DNA from: Thiohalobacter thiocyanaticus
GTDB taxonomy: Bacteria > Pseudomonadota > Gammaproteobacteria > Thiohalobacterales > Thiohalobacteraceae
Direction: 5' to 3'
NCBI RefSeq assembly: GCF_002356355.1
Contig: NZ_AP018052.1
Coordinates: 2,964,501 to 3,028,500 of the forward strand
DNA length: 64,000 nucleotides
Made by a program: the position numbers and the translations under genes. Below the pieces are notes generated by a model, which saw only the letters and a program-made list of their open reading frames with translations, had not been told where the DNA came from and ran no database searches. Shown one piece after another: positions 28,695 through 38,340 of the stretch. Position 1 is the stretch's first letter. The number at the start of each line of letters is the position of its first letter.

Positions 28695-29330
28695 TCAGGC
28701 CTCGCCCTCACCCTCGGCGGCCTCGCCTTCGACCTCTTCCTCGTCACCGCCGCCCTTGCGCGGATGGATGGTCACCACCGGCAGGTCGTGCTCCTCGCCC
28801 TTGAGCAGCTCGGTGACCTGAGCGCCGGCCGGCAGCTTCAGATCGGAGAGGTGAATGGCCTCGTTCAGACCCAGACCGGAGATATCGACCTCGATGTACT
28901 CGGGCAGATCCTTGGCCTTGCAGGTGATGTCCACCTCGGTCAGCTCGTGAGTCAGCAGACCGCTGGCCTTCAGGCCGGGGGAGGCTTCCTGGCCGACCAC
29001 GTGCAGCGGAATCAGCATGTGGATGGTGTCTTCGCCGCTGACGCGCTGCAGGTCCACATGCACCAGGGTGGGCTTGTAGGGATGGCGCTGCAGATCACGC
29101 AGCACGCAGCTGTGGGGCTTGCCGTCGACCTTGACCTTGAGGATGTGCGAGTAGAAGGCCTCGTAGTCCAGGCTGTGCAGGACCTTGTCGTGATCCAGGG
29201 TCAGCGGCATGGGCGGCTCGCTGCCGCCGTAGAGAATCGCCGGCAGTCTGCCGGCCCGACGCAGGCGGCGGCTCGCACCTTTCCCCTTGTCGGAACGCAG
29301 CTCGGCGTCCAGTTCGAATGAGATACTCAT
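28695..29330 (-). CDS. rplY: Large ribosomal subunit protein bL25, long CTC form
   Basis: About 211 residues. The N-terminal 5S rRNA-binding L25 domain (about 5-95, ILYGGSEPPMPL and DLQRHPYKPTLVHVD) is fused to the TL5/CTC C-terminal beta domain and an acidic Glu/Gly tail. This is the long form found in many bacteria rather than the 94-residue E. coli form. ATG 29330 is the family start; an open frame above it is non-coding. It lies between prs and pth. Confidence 0.96.
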   Translation of the reverse strand: MSISFELDAELRSDKGKGASRRLRRAGRLPAILYGGSEPPMPLTLDHDKVLHSLDYEAFYSHILKVKVDGKPHSCVLRDLQRHPYKPTLVHVDLQRVSGEDTIHMLIPLHVVGQEASPGLKASGLLTHELTEVDITCKAKDLPEYIEVDISGLGLNEAIHLSDLKLPAGAQVTELLKGEEHDLPVVTIHPRKGGGDEEEVEGEAAEGEGEA

Positions 29331-29422
29331 GTTTTGCACTCCGGTTGCCGCCCATGGCGGCGTTGCGTTTACTCCCCCGCGACCAGGGGAGGCCGTAACG
29401 GACAGGCCGGGCCTGTCCGGCG

Positions 29423-30385
29423 TCAGTCCATGAACAGCGAACTGACGGATTCTTCCTCGCTGATGCGCCGCAGCGTCTCGCCCAGCATCTCGGCGATGCT
29501 GAGCTGGCGGATGCGCGAGCACTTCTGCGCGTCGGGGCGCAGCGGGATGGTGTCGGTCACCACCAACTCGTCGAGCTGCGAGCCCTCGATGTTCTTGATC
29601 GCCGGCCCCGACAGCACCGGGTGGGTGCAGTAGGCGGCCACCCGCGAGGCGCCGTGCTCCTTGAGCGCGCCGGCCGCCTTGCACAGGGTGCCTGCGGTGT
29701 CGACCAGGTCATCAACCAGCACGCAGTCGCGGCCCTCGACGTCACCGATGATGTGCATCACCTGCGAGACGTTGGCGCGCGGACGGCGCTTGTCGATGAT
29801 GGCCAGGTCCGCGTCGTCCAGGCGCTTGGCCAGGGCCCGGGCGCGCACCACGCCGCCCACGTCCGGCGACACCACCATCAGATCGGGGTGCTTGTTGCGC
29901 CAGATGTCGCCGAGCAGGATCGGCGAGGCATACACATTGTCCACCGGGATATCGAAGAATCCCTGAATCTGGTCGGCGTGCAGATCCACCGTCACCACCC
30001 GGTCGGCGCCGACCTTGCAGATCATGTCGGCCACCACCTTGGCGGTGATCGGCACCCGCGCCGAGCGCGGCCGCCGGTCCTGGCGGGCGTAGCCGAAATA
30101 GGGCATCACGGTGGTGATGCGCGCGGCCGAGGAGCGGCGCAGCGCATCGACCATGACCAGCAGTTCCATCAGGTTGTCGTTGGTCGGCTCGCAGGTCGGC
30201 TGCACGATGAAGACGTCCTTGCCGCGGACGTTCTCCATGATCTCGACCATCACCTCGCCGTCGCTGAACCGGCCCACCACCGCCTTGCCCAGCGGAATAC
30301 GCAGATGGTTGACGATGTTCTGCGCCAGCTGCGGATTGGCGTTGCCGGCGAAGACCATCATGCGGCCGTCGACATCAGGCACCAT
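29423..30385 (-). CDS. prs: Ribose-phosphate pyrophosphokinase
   Basis: A 320-residue enzyme making PRPP from ribose 5-phosphate and ATP for purine, pyrimidine, His, Trp and NAD synthesis. It shows the family patterns [39 protein letters not shown] and the PRPP-binding [16 protein letters not shown] 30385 is chosen because GAGGTG lies just upstream and the length fits (E. coli 315). The frame runs 13 codons further upstream. The tRNA-Gln and a tandem repeat lie upstream. Confidence 0.96.
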   Translation of the reverse strand: MVPDVDGRMMVFAGNANPQLAQNIVNHLRIPLGKAVVGRFSDGEVMVEIMENVRGKDVFIVQPTCEPTNDNLMELLVMVDALRRSSAARITTVMPYFGYARQDRRPRSARVPITAKVVADMICKVGADRVVTVDLHADQIQGFFDIPVDNVYASPILLGDIWRNKHPDLMVVSPDVGGVVRARALAKRLDDADLAIIDKRRPRANVSQVMHIIGDVEGRDCVLVDDLVDTAGTLCKAAGALKEHGASRVAAYCTHPVLSGPAIKNIEGSQLDELVVTDTIPLRPDAQKCSRIRQLSIAEMLGETLRRISEEESVSSLFMD

Positions 30386-30480
30386 CCCACCTCGTCTGTT
30401 GTCTGCAGTGACCATCCGGTTCATTGATGCGGCCGGTTAAAAAACGGCCAGCGGCTCGGCCGCTGACCGGTGATGTGTTT

Positions 30481-30796
30481 GGCTGGGGCGGCAGGATTAC
30501 TCGGCCTGCGGCCTCGCCCCTGCGGGGCCGGCTCCGCTGCGCTGCGCCGTTCTTTCGCGCTGCGCGCTCAAGTCGAACCTTGAGGTTCTCATCCTGCCGC
30601 CCGGTGTTTCTATAGATTCGCTGCGCGAATCGTTGTTTGGCTGGGGCGGCAGGATTACTCGGCCTGCGGCCTCGCCCCTGCGGGGCCGGCTCCGCTGCGC
30701 TGCGCCGTTCTTTCGCGCTGCGCGCTCAAGTCGAACCTTGAGGTTCTCATCCTGCCGCCCGGTGTTTCTATAGATTCGCTGCGCGAATCGTTGTTT
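30481..30796 (-). repeat. Two perfect 158-bp tandem repeats containing the tRNA-Gln 3' end
   Basis: Units at 30481-30638 and 30639-30796 are identical over all 158 bases. Each starts (plus strand) with GGCTGGGGCGGCAGGATT, the complement of the tRNA-Gln 3' end; the third occurrence of this sequence is the real tRNA gene. Each unit also holds a GATTCG-CTGCG-CGAATC hairpin near its far end and a second GGCGGCAGGAT in inverse orientation. On the minus strand an Arg-rich reading frame runs through both units. The rest of the prs-tRNA gap (30386-30480) holds no gene. Confidence 0.97.
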
Positions 30797-30870
30797 GGCT
30801 GGGGCGGCAGGATTCGAACCTGCGCATGCTGATACCAAAAACCAGTGCCTTACCGCTTGGCGACGCCCCA
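30796..30870 (-). tRNA. tRNA-Gln (TTG)
   Basis: 75 bases with encoded CCA. The acceptor stem TGGGGCG/CGCCCCA pairs completely. The anticodon stem is CTGGT/ATCAG around loop TTTTGGT, giving anticodon TTG. The T-arm has GTTCGAATC. It resembles E. coli glnU/glnW. The 5' end is at 30870. It sits between ispE and prs, its common place in gammaproteobacteria, and its 3' end is repeated in the tandem units just downstream. Confidence 0.98.
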
Positions 30871-30893
30871 ATGTTCAATGGCAAAGCGACGGT

Positions 30894-31745
30894 TCACATC
30901 CGGTCCGCTGCCAGTGCGGCATGCAGCGGCGAGCGGTTGCAGCCCCGGGCGATGAAGCCTTCCCAGCCGGCGGGCAGGGCCTGCTGCGCCGCCAGTGCCG
31001 CTGCGTGATCGCGGAAGGCACCGAACACGCAGGCGCCGGTCCCGGTCAGACGCGCCCGCGTCCGGCCGTTCAGCCAGTCCAGCGCAGCGGCGATCTCGGG
31101 ATAGAGCTGACGCACAATGGCCTCGCAGTCATTGCGCGACCGGCCCGCGAGAAAGTCGGATATTGTGATTGGGCGGGAATCCCGTGTCAATTCCGGATGC
31201 TGGAACACCGCGGCAGTGCTGACGCTGACCGGGGGCACGATCACCAGGTACCAGGGCTCGGGCACCTCGACCGGGGTGAGCCGCTCCCCCACTCCTTCGG
31301 CCCAGGCGGCGCGGCCGCGCACGAACACCGGCACGTCGGCGCCCAGCTGCAGGCCCAGGGCGGCCAGTTCGTCCTCGTCCAGTCCGGCTTCCCACAGCCG
31401 GTTCAGCACGACCAGGGTGGTGGCGGCATCCGAACTGCCGCCGCCCAGGCCGCCGCCGAGCGGCAGCCGCTTGTCCAGCCGGATCTCCACCCCCCGCCTC
31501 ACGTCGGCCCGCTGCTGCAGCAGGCGGGCGGCGCGCACCGTCAGGTCCTGATCCGAAGGGACACCCGGCATGGGTGTGAGCAGTCGGATGGCAGGGGCTT
31601 CGGTCAGGGAGAACTCCAGCCGGTCGCCCTGATCCAGGAACTGGAACAGGCTCTGCAGGGTGTGGTAACCGTCCGGCCGGCGGCCGGTGATGTGCAGGAA
31701 CAGGTTGAGCTTGGCCGGCGCCGGCCAGCCGGACTCAGCTCGCAT
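30894..31745 (-). CDS. ispE: 4-diphosphocytidyl-2-C-methyl-D-erythritol kinase
   Basis: A 283-residue GHMP kinase that phosphorylates CDP-ME in the MEP isoprenoid pathway. It has the N-terminal PAPAKLNLFLHITGRRPDGYH segment with the catalytic Lys/Asp region and the ATP loop PLGGGLGGGSSDAA (95-108), plus the C-terminal RLTGTGACVFG. Of two adjacent ATGs (31748 and 31745), the second has better spacing from GAGGCGG. It overlaps the lolB stop region by 11 bases. Confidence 0.96.
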   Translation of the reverse strand: MRAESGWPAPAKLNLFLHITGRRPDGYHTLQSLFQFLDQGDRLEFSLTEAPAIRLLTPMPGVPSDQDLTVRAARLLQQRADVRRGVEIRLDKRLPLGGGLGGGSSDAATTLVVLNRLWEAGLDEDELAALGLQLGADVPVFVRGRAAWAEGVGERLTPVEVPEPWYLVIVPPVSVSTAAVFQHPELTRDSRPITISDFLAGRSRNDCEAIVRQLYPEIAAALDWLNGRTRARLTGTGACVFGAFRDHAAALAAQQALPAGWEGFIARGCNRSPLHAALAADRM

Positions 31746-32340
31746 CATCCGCCTCGTCTGCGGCCGGCAGGTGCTGCCACTGATCAATGATGAGCTTGAC
31801 CCGCACCTCGCCATTGACCAGCTCGATCCTGCGCGGCAGGGCACCGGTCTGGAAGAAATCGGTATAGCGGATATCCCAGCCGGCCTGATGCAGCTCGACC
31901 AGCCGCCCCTGGTCGTCACGGCGGCTGCGGGTCCCGATGTCCGGTACCGGCCGGCCGCGCACCCAGTAGCGCAGACCGCTGACCGGCAGCTGCCAGCCGG
32001 TCTCCTGGTACAACAGGATATCCGGATCGCGGGCCTGGCTGATGCGACCGTCGGCCCGCTCCAGGATCACACCCGCTGCACTGCCGCTGAGTTCCAGCGC
32101 CCCCTGGCCGAGCGGCCCCTGCAGGCGCAGACGATAGCTGCCCGGGCGCTGCTGCCAGACGACGCTGGCATGCCAGCCCTCGTCCTCCAGCCGCAGGGCG
32201 ATGCGTCCCTCCAGGGTCCAGGTGTCCGCGGCCGGCACCCGGGCCGGTTCACGGGTGGCGAGCCCGCTGCAGCCGGTCAGCGCAACCACCAGCACCAGGC
32301 CGGCGAACCGGAGCAGGGCACCGGGCGCAGACATCGGCAT
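31735..32340 (-). CDS. lolB: Outer-membrane lipoprotein insertion protein LolB
   Basis: A 201-residue lipoprotein that accepts lipoproteins from LolA and inserts them in the outer membrane. The signal peptide (about 5-22) ends in the lipobox LTGC, and the protein has the LolB beta-sheet pattern with TWTLEGRIALRLEDEGWHAS and WDIRYTDFFQTGALPRRIELVNGEVRVKLIIDQW. ATG 32340 overlaps the stop of the preceding TPR gene as TGATG. It overlaps ispE downstream, so the three genes form a tight operon. Confidence 0.95.
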   Translation of the reverse strand: MPMSAPGALLRFAGLVLVVALTGCSGLATREPARVPAADTWTLEGRIALRLEDEGWHASVVWQQRPGSYRLRLQGPLGQGALELSGSAAGVILERADGRISQARDPDILLYQETGWQLPVSGLRYWVRGRPVPDIGTRSRRDDQGRLVELHQAGWDIRYTDFFQTGALPRRIELVNGEVRVKLIIDQWQHLPAADEADDAS

Positions 32341-34103
32341 CAGGGCTGGAGGAAACGCTGCATGGTGCGCTCGAGCACCGGATTGTCGGACCCGGCCTCG
32401 AGCGCGGCCTCCCACACCTCGCGGGCTTCGGCCCGGCGCCCCTGCTGCCACAGGACCTCGCCCAGGTGGGCGGCAATCTCCCCGTCCGGCGCCTGCTCCA
32501 GCGCCCGGCGCAGATAGGCCTCGGCCTGCTCCAGGTTGCCCAGTCGGTACTGCACCCAGCCCATGCTGTCGAGGATGGCCGGATCCTCGGGCCGCAGCGC
32601 CAGGGCCTTCTCTATATAGGTCAGGGCCTCACCATAGCGGTCGGTGCGATCGGCCAGGGTATAACCCAGGGCATTGAGGGCATGGGCGTTGTCCGGCTCG
32701 ACCTCCAGAACCCGGCGCAGATCCTGCTCGGTCTGTTCCAGGTTGCCCAGCTTCTCCGCCAGCAGAGCGCGGGCATAGAGCAGGTCCGGGTTATCCGGCA
32801 TGTTTTCCAGCACCGAGTCGTACAGATCCATCGCCTGCTGTTCCGCCCCCACTGAGACCAGCAGTTCGCCCTCCGCGATATACAGCTGCACGGCCATCTC
32901 GGGATTGCGTACCCGCATGCCGTGCAGCTGACGTCGTGCCGCCTCCACCTCACCCAGCTGCGCCCGCAGCCGGGCCGAGCGGAGTTGGGCATCCAGCAGA
33001 TAGTCGCCCTCGCGCACCCGGTCATACCATTCGATCGCCGACTCGGGCGCGTCCTGCGCCTCGCTGATCCGCCCCAGATAGTAGCGTGACTCCTGGGTGC
33101 GCCCGCCCAGTTCGAGCAGCCGTTCGAAGCGTGTCCCGGCGGCATCGTAACGTTCGGCTTCCAGTGCCAGCAGGCCCAGGGAATAGATCGCATCGAGGTG
33201 CTCGGGGTCCTGCTCGACCACCTGCCGGAACTGCTGTTCGGCCGCCTGGAATTCACGCGCCTCCAGCAGCAGCCTGGCGTAGGTCATGCGCACCGGCAGG
33301 GAGTCGGGCTGGCGCTGGACCGCCGCGGCCAGTTCCTGCAGCGCCAGCTCCTGCTCTCCGTCCTGGACCCGCAGCCGGGCCCGCTGGATCAGGGCCTCGG
33401 ACCAGTCGGGACGCAGCGTCAGGGCCCGCTCCACGGCGGCCAAGCCCACCTCGGGCCTGCCCGCATGCTGGGCCAGACGGCTGAGTGCCAGCTGGGCATC
33501 GGGCAGGTCGGGATACTGCTGCGCCAGGCGCTGCATCAGCTGCAGCGCGGCCTGCCGGTCCTCGTCGCGGGCCAGCAGGCCGGTAATCGCGGTGAAGGCC
33601 TGGTCACCGGCGCCCAGTTCGGTGATGATCTGCTCCAGCTGGGTGAAGGCCTCATCCTCGATGCCGGCGCGCAGCGCCAGCACCGCCAGCGACTGGCGCG
33701 CATCCAGGCTGTCAGGCGCCAGTTCCACCCAGCGCCGCGAGGCGGCCAGCGCCGCCCGCTCATCCTTGGCGAAGGCGGCGATACGCAGGGCCCGTTCGGC
33801 CACGCGCGGGTCGCGGCTTGACTCGGCGGCCCGCAGATAGTGCTCCACCGACACATCCAGCCGGTTGCGCTGCCCCGCGATCTCCCCCAGCAGGATATCG
33901 AACAGGACATCGCCGGAAAGCTCGGCCACGGCCGGGGCCGCGGCCGACGGCGGCGCGACTGGCTGGACGGCCTCCGCCCCGGGCGCGGTCTCGGTGGCCG
34001 GCCCGGCGGCCTCCGGGGCCGTCGCCAGGGGTTCCAGGTGCTGGCAGCCGCCCAGCAGCAGCGCGGCCAGCAATCCGGCCGGGATCGAAACGGAAGTCTT
34101 CAT
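32340..34103 (-). CDS. TPR-repeat outer-membrane lipoprotein
   Basis: A 587-residue protein with a lipoprotein signal (lipobox LLGGC at about 16-20), a Pro/Ala/Glu-rich linker (about 25-60) and more than ten tetratricopeptide-like repeats filling the rest, clearest near the end (NAHALNALGYTLADR, DPAILDSMGWVQYRLGNLEQAEAYLRRAL). Such proteins are scaffolds; this one has been seen by synteny next to lolB in many gammaproteobacteria, but its partner is not known. It is first in the operon with lolB and ispE, and divergent from hemA. Confidence 0.92.
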   Translation of the reverse strand: MKTSVSIPAGLLAALLLGGCQHLEPLATAPEAAGPATETAPGAEAVQPVAPPSAAAPAVAELSGDVLFDILLGEIAGQRNRLDVSVEHYLRAAESSRDPRVAERALRIAAFAKDERAALAASRRWVELAPDSLDARQSLAVLALRAGIEDEAFTQLEQIITELGAGDQAFTAITGLLARDEDRQAALQLMQRLAQQYPDLPDAQLALSRLAQHAGRPEVGLAAVERALTLRPDWSEALIQRARLRVQDGEQELALQELAAAVQRQPDSLPVRMTYARLLLEAREFQAAEQQFRQVVEQDPEHLDAIYSLGLLALEAERYDAAGTRFERLLELGGRTQESRYYLGRISEAQDAPESAIEWYDRVREGDYLLDAQLRSARLRAQLGEVEAARRQLHGMRVRNPEMAVQLYIAEGELLVSVGAEQQAMDLYDSVLENMPDNPDLLYARALLAEKLGNLEQTEQDLRRVLEVEPDNAHALNALGYTLADRTDRYGEALTYIEKALALRPEDPAILDSMGWVQYRLGNLEQAEAYLRRALEQAPDGEIAAHLGEVLWQQGRRAEAREVWEAALEAGSDNPVLERTMQRFLQP

Positions 34104-34261
34104 CTGGGGTATTGTGCCAATGCGTAATCCAAACCTCAGTGTACGACGACTTGCCGACCGATTTCTATCAAGCCACGCCCCTCCGGCCGTTCAGGGGTTT
34201 CTTGTAATCCCCCGGCATATCCCGCAGAATTTCCGGTTCGACTGCATCCACCAGCCCTTCC

Positions 34262-35524
34262 ATGTCCCTGATCGCACTCGGCATCAATCACCGCACCGCA
34301 CCGGTCGATATCCGCGAGCGCGTGGCGTTTCCGCCCGAGCGCATGCCCGAGGCCCTGCGCGAACTGACCGCCCTGCCCATGGTGCAGGAAGGGGCGATCC
34401 TGTCGACCTGCAACCGCACCGAGATCTACTGCCACCTGGACCAGACCGGACACCAGCAGCTGCTGGACTGGCTGTCCGCCTATCATCGACTGGGGCGCGA
34501 CCAGCTTCAGCCCTACGTTTATGTGCATCCGGACCTGGAGGCGGTCAAGCACCTGCTGCGGGTCTCCTCCGGGCTGGACTCCATGGTCCTGGGCGAGCCC
34601 CAGATCCTCGGTCAGCTGAAAGATGCCTTCCAGGCGGCCAGCGAGGCGGGCACGGTCTCGCACCTGCTCAACCGCCTGTTCCAGCACACCTTCAGCGTGG
34701 CCAAGCAGATCCGCACCGACACCGCCATCGGCGCCAGCCCGGTCTCGGTGGCCTTCGCCGCGGTGCGCCTGGCCCGCCAGATCTACGGTGATCTCGGCGA
34801 GACCACCGCCCTGCTGATCGGCGCCGGCGAGACCATCGAACTGGCGGCCCGCCACCTGCACGAGCAGCAGCTCGGCCGCATGATCATCGCCAATCGCACG
34901 GTCGAACGCGCCCACGCCCTGGCCAGCCAGTTCAACGGCTACGCCATCGCCCTGGACGAGATCCCCGCCCATCTGGCCGAGGCCGACATCATCATCGCCT
35001 CCACCGCCAGCCAGACCCCGGTGCTGCGGCGCGACACGATCAAGACCGCACTCAAGGCTCGCAAGCACAAGCCGGTGTTCATGGTCGACATCGCCGTGCC
35101 ACGCGACATCGAACCCGAGGTCGGCAAACTCGAGGACGTCTACCTCTACACCATCGACGACCTGCAGCAGGTGATCCAGGAGGGGTTGAAGTCGCGCCGC
35201 GAGGCGGCCCATCAGGCCGAGGAGATCATCGAGGTGCAGGCTTCACACTTCTATGGCTGGCTGCGCTCGCTGGACGCCGTGCAGACCATCCGTGCCTGCC
35301 GCGACCGGGCCGATGCCAGCCGCCGGGAGGTCCTGGACAAGGCCCTGGCCCAGCTGCGCCAGGGCCGGGAACCCGAAGCGGTGCTGGAGTTTCTGGCCCA
35401 TACCCTGACCAACAAGCTGCTGCATGCCCCCAGCGCCAATCTGCGCCAGGCCGGCTACGATGGCCGCGCCGAACTGATCGAGGCGGCACGCGAGCTGTTC
35501 GGGCTGGACGAGTCCGGGAAATGA
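34262..35524 (+). CDS. hemA: Glutamyl-tRNA reductase
   Basis: A 420-residue enzyme that reduces glutamyl-tRNA to glutamate semialdehyde with NADPH, the first step of C5 tetrapyrrole synthesis. It has [15 protein letters not shown] and the catalytic C50 in STCNRTEIY, the same position as in E. coli, then the NADPH domain ([16 protein letters not shown]) and a helical dimerisation tail. ATG 34262 matches the family start. It is divergent from the TPR-lolB operon and followed by prfA and prmC, the standard hemA-prfA-prmC order. Confidence 0.97.
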   Translation: MSLIALGINHRTAPVDIRERVAFPPERMPEALRELTALPMVQEGAILSTCNRTEIYCHLDQTGHQQLLDWLSAYHRLGRDQLQPYVYVHPDLEAVKHLLRVSSGLDSMVLGEPQILGQLKDAFQAASEAGTVSHLLNRLFQHTFSVAKQIRTDTAIGASPVSVAFAAVRLARQIYGDLGETTALLIGAGETIELAARHLHEQQLGRMIIANRTVERAHALASQFNGYAIALDEIPAHLAEADIIIASTASQTPVLRRDTIKTALKARKHKPVFMVDIAVPRDIEPEVGKLEDVYLYTIDDLQQVIQEGLKSRREAAHQAEEIIEVQASHFYGWLRSLDAVQTIRACRDRADASRREVLDKALAQLRQGREPEAVLEFLAHTLTNKLLHAPSANLRQAGYDGRAELIEAARELFGLDESGK

Positions 35525-35586
35525 CACTACGCGCCCTCACTGTCGCTGCTACCCCGACACCCTCACCCCGGCCCTACCCAGGAACC

Positions 35587-35661
35587 GGTGGCCGCAGGCC
35601 ACCTGCGACCTTCCCTCGCCCGCACAGCGGAAGAGGGGGGACCGCTCGCAAAGCGAGCGGT
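35587..35661. repeat. Two strong hairpins between hemA and prfA
   Basis: GGTGGCC-GCA-GGCCACC (35587-35603) and ACCGCTCGC-AAA-GCGAGCGGT (35641-35661) are perfect stem-loops in the 190-base hemA-prfA gap. The flanks are CCCTCTCCC/GGGAGAGGG-rich, which looks like a dispersed element rather than a terminator: no T-run follows either hairpin. Confidence 0.8.
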
Positions 35662-35714
35662 GGGAGAGGGAAAGGGAGAAACCGGATAGCTGCGCGATAT
35701 GCGGGCATACCCGC

Positions 35715-36800
35715 ATGAAGGATTCGATCCGGAAAAAGCTCGATCAGCTCAGCGACCGCTTCGAGGAGGTCGGCGCCCTGCTGTCCCAGCCCGAGATCAT
35801 CGCCGACCAGAACCGTTTCCGCGGCCTGTCGGTGGAATACAGCCAGCTGGAGCCGGTGATCAGGTGCTACGGCGACTATCGCCGGGCCCGGGCCGACCTG
35901 GACAGCGCTGAGGAAATGCAGAACGACCCGGACCCGGAGGTGCGGGAAATGGCCGGCGAGGAACGCCGGGCGGCCGCCGAACGGCTCGAGGCGCTGGAAC
36001 TGGAACTGCAGAAGCATCTGCTGCCGAAGGATCCGCACGACAACAGCAATATCTTCCTCGAGATCCGCGCCGGCACCGGCGGCGACGAGGCCGCCATCTT
36101 CGCCGGCGACCTGCTGCGCATGTACAGCCGCTACGCCGAGACGCATCACTGGAACGTGGAGATTCTGAGCGAATCCCCGGGCGAACACGGCGGCTACAGG
36201 GAGGTCATCGCCCGCATCGTCGGCCAGGGCGCCTACTCGCGGCTCAAGTTCGAATCCGGCGCCCACCGGGTCCAGCGCGTGCCGGAGACCGAATCCCAGG
36301 GCCGCATCCACACCTCGGCCGCCACCGTGGCGGTACTGCCGGAACTGGAGGCAGCCGAAGCGGTGGACATCAACCCCGCCGACCTGCGCGTGGACACCTA
36401 CCGCGCCTCCGGCGCCGGCGGCCAGCACGTGAACCGCACCGACTCGGCCGTGCGCCTGACCCACCTGCCCAGCGGCATCGTGGTCGAATGCCAGGACGAG
36501 CGCTCCCAGCACAAGAACAAGGCCCGGGCCCTGTCGCTGCTGGCGGCCAGGCTGGAACAGATCGAGCGCGACCGCCGCGCCAGCGAACAGGCGCAGACAC
36601 GGCGCAGCCTGGTCGGCAGCGGCGACCGCTCCGAGCGCATCCGCACCTACAATTTCCCTCAGGGCCGGGTCACCGACCACCGTATCAACCTGACCCTGCA
36701 CAAACTCGACGAGATCCTGGCCGGCAACCTGGACCCGGTGATCGACCCGCTGATCAGCGAATACCAGGCCGATCAACTCGCCGCCATCCATGCCGAGTGA
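35715..36800 (+). CDS. prfA: Peptide chain release factor 1
   Basis: A 361-residue factor that reads UAG and UAA and triggers peptide release. The GGQ tripeptide is at 235-237 in [11 protein letters not shown]. The codon-reading PxT motif is PET (190-192), where E. coli has PAT; the middle residue is variable in the family. [10 protein letters not shown] and the N-terminal helical domain are normal. It overlaps prmC, whose product methylates the GGQ glutamine. Confidence 0.97.
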   Translation: MKDSIRKKLDQLSDRFEEVGALLSQPEIIADQNRFRGLSVEYSQLEPVIRCYGDYRRARADLDSAEEMQNDPDPEVREMAGEERRAAAERLEALELELQKHLLPKDPHDNSNIFLEIRAGTGGDEAAIFAGDLLRMYSRYAETHHWNVEILSESPGEHGGYREVIARIVGQGAYSRLKFESGAHRVQRVPETESQGRIHTSAATVAVLPELEAAEAVDINPADLRVDTYRASGAGGQHVNRTDSAVRLTHLPSGIVVECQDERSQHKNKARALSLLAARLEQIERDRRASEQAQTRRSLVGSGDRSERIRTYNFPQGRVTDHRINLTLHKLDEILAGNLDPVIDPLISEYQADQLAAIHAE

Positions 36801-37656
36801 TGTTCCCCAGACCCTGCAGGACTGGCTGCGCCGGGCCACGCAGCGCCTGCACGAGGCCGGCAGCGACTCCCCGCGCCTGGACGCCCAGATCCTGTTAGGA
36901 CATGTACTGACTCGGCCGCGCAGCTATCTCTATGCCCATGGCGAGGACCTGCTCACCGAATCAGAATGGCAGCAGGCCGAGGCCCTGCTGGAGCAGCGGC
37001 TGACAGGGCATCCCATCGCCCACCTGCTGGGGCGGCGCGAATTCTGGTCGCGGGAACTCGAAGTCAGCCCCGACACCCTGATCCCGCGGCCCGAGACCGA
37101 GATCACCCTGGAACTGGCGCTGGAGCAGATCCCGGTCGGGGCCGACCGGGCGCTGCTGGACCTCGGCACCGGCAGCGGGGCGCTGGCCCTGATGCTGGCT
37201 CTGGAACGCCCCGGCTGCCGGGTGACCGCCATCGACATCTCTTCCGCCGCCCTGGCCGTGGCCCGCCGCAATCGGGAGCGTCTCGGGGTGGATAACCTGG
37301 AACTGCTGGAGGGCGACTGGTTCACGCCGGTCGCCGGCCGGCGCTTCCAGCTGATCGTCAGCAATCCACCCTATGTGGCCGAGCGCGATCCGCATCTGGA
37401 TGCCGGTGACGTGCGCTTCGAACCACGCCGCGCCCTGGCCGCCGGCGCCGCCGGTCTGGATGCTCTCGAACAGCTGATCATGCAGGCGCCGGAGCACCTG
37501 GAGCCCGGCGGCTGGCTGGTGCTGGAACACGGCTTCGACCAGGCCGACAGCGTCGCCAGCCTGTTGAGGGAAAAGGGGTTTATCGACATCCAGTGCCGTC
37601 ATGACCTGGCCGGCCAGCCGCGCGCCACGGCGGCCCGCCACCCCGGCAGCGGCTGA
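36790..37656 (+). CDS. prmC: Release factor glutamine methyltransferase
   Basis: A 288-residue SAM-dependent N5-glutamine methyltransferase that modifies the GGQ motif of RF1 and RF2. The SAM motif is LDLGTGSG (123-130) and the catalytic loop is NPPY (192-195) in [12 protein letters not shown], with the PRPETE motif at about 99-104. It starts 11 bases inside the end of prfA. Homologues are about 280 residues. Confidence 0.96.
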   Translation: MPSDVPQTLQDWLRRATQRLHEAGSDSPRLDAQILLGHVLTRPRSYLYAHGEDLLTESEWQQAEALLEQRLTGHPIAHLLGRREFWSRELEVSPDTLIPRPETEITLELALEQIPVGADRALLDLGTGSGALALMLALERPGCRVTAIDISSAALAVARRNRERLGVDNLELLEGDWFTPVAGRRFQLIVSNPPYVAERDPHLDAGDVRFEPRRALAAGAAGLDALEQLIMQAPEHLEPGGWLVLEHGFDQADSVASLLREKGFIDIQCRHDLAGQPRATAARHPGSG

Positions 37657-37705
37657 AGCGGGCAATTCTGCTTGATTCCTGCCCCGACCCGGCTAGCATG
37701 GAGCC

Positions 37706-38113
37706 ATGAGCGAATTGCAGGAACACATCAAGCACCGCGAGATCCTGTTTCGCGGCCCCCACCATGAGCCGCATCAGGCCCAGGCGGCCGCACTCATCCT
37801 GAGCAATGTCGAAGGCGTGCTCCACATCCACCCGGCCCAGCCCGAACTCCTGCACGTCAGCTACGACGTCACCCTGCTCACCCTGCAGGTCATCGAGGAA
37901 CTGCTGGTGGAACTGGGCTTCCATCTGGACAACAACCTGATGATCAAGCTCAAGCGCGCCCTCTACTACTACAGCGAACAGGCCCAGCAGGAACAGCTGG
38001 GCTGCCTGCGCGGCCGCGGCAACTGCACCCAGGCCGTGTTCATCGAGAAATACCAGCAGCGACCGCACGGCTGCCGCGACGGCCGGCCGGAACACTGGCG
38101 GCGTTACCTCTGA
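37706..38113 (+). CDS. Conserved-looking small protein of unknown function
   Basis: A 135-residue soluble protein that I do not recognise. It has an alternating strand/helix pattern (about 25-75: AAALILSNVEGVLHIHPAQPELLHVSYDVTLL then a VIEELLVELGFHL helix) resembling an HMA-like ferredoxin fold, but lacks the CxxC metal site of that family. The C-terminal third is Cys/His/Arg-rich (C99, C107 and C123), so it could bind a metal. It stands between prmC and a palindromic repeat and is probably monocistronic. The coding assignment rests on length, start context and composition. Confidence 0.65.
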   Translation: MSELQEHIKHREILFRGPHHEPHQAQAAALILSNVEGVLHIHPAQPELLHVSYDVTLLTLQVIEELLVELGFHLDNNLMIKLKRALYYYSEQAQQEQLGCLRGRGNCTQAVFIEKYQQRPHGCRDGRPEHWRRYL

Positions 38114-38130
38114 TCCTATTGCACTTACTT

Positions 38131-38208
38131 CGTCATTCCCGCGAAGGCGGGGATCCAACGCGCGTTTGCCCTGCCAGGCACTGGACTCCCGCCTTCGCGG
38201 GAATGACG
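38131..38208. repeat. Inverted-repeat element with 21-bp perfect arms
   Basis: The left arm (38131-38151) starts CGTCATTCCCGCGAAGG, and the right arm (38188-38208) is its exact reverse complement, ending GGGAATGACG. The 36-base centre is unrelated. The ATTCCC/GGGAAT ends resemble the dRS3-type repeats of Neisseria. Related copies lie at 24439, 41923, 54759, 55746 and 62278. Confidence 0.9.
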
Positions 38209-38340
38209 GGTAAGGTGAAATACGACTCATGCGGGCTGGCATACATCTTCCCCTTAAACTGCATTGTCATACTGCCGCCCCTTCACCTTTGATCGGCCCG
38301 GGGCTACCATCCCGCAATATCGCAACCGTTTACTCTCCCC

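Noticed and set aside
30497-30871. Arg-rich minus-strand frame through the tRNA-Gln and tandem units
   Set aside because: It starts inside the tRNA gene and its sequence is a translation of the repeat; coding is not supported, although a short basic peptide as at E. coli tyrT cannot be excluded.
35641-35661. Hairpin after hemA as a Rho-independent terminator
   Set aside because: No T-run follows on either strand and the surrounding sequence looks like a dispersed repeat.
37706-38113. Assignment as a heavy-metal-binding HMA protein
   Set aside because: The metal-binding CxxC motif is missing, so only the fold resemblance remains.
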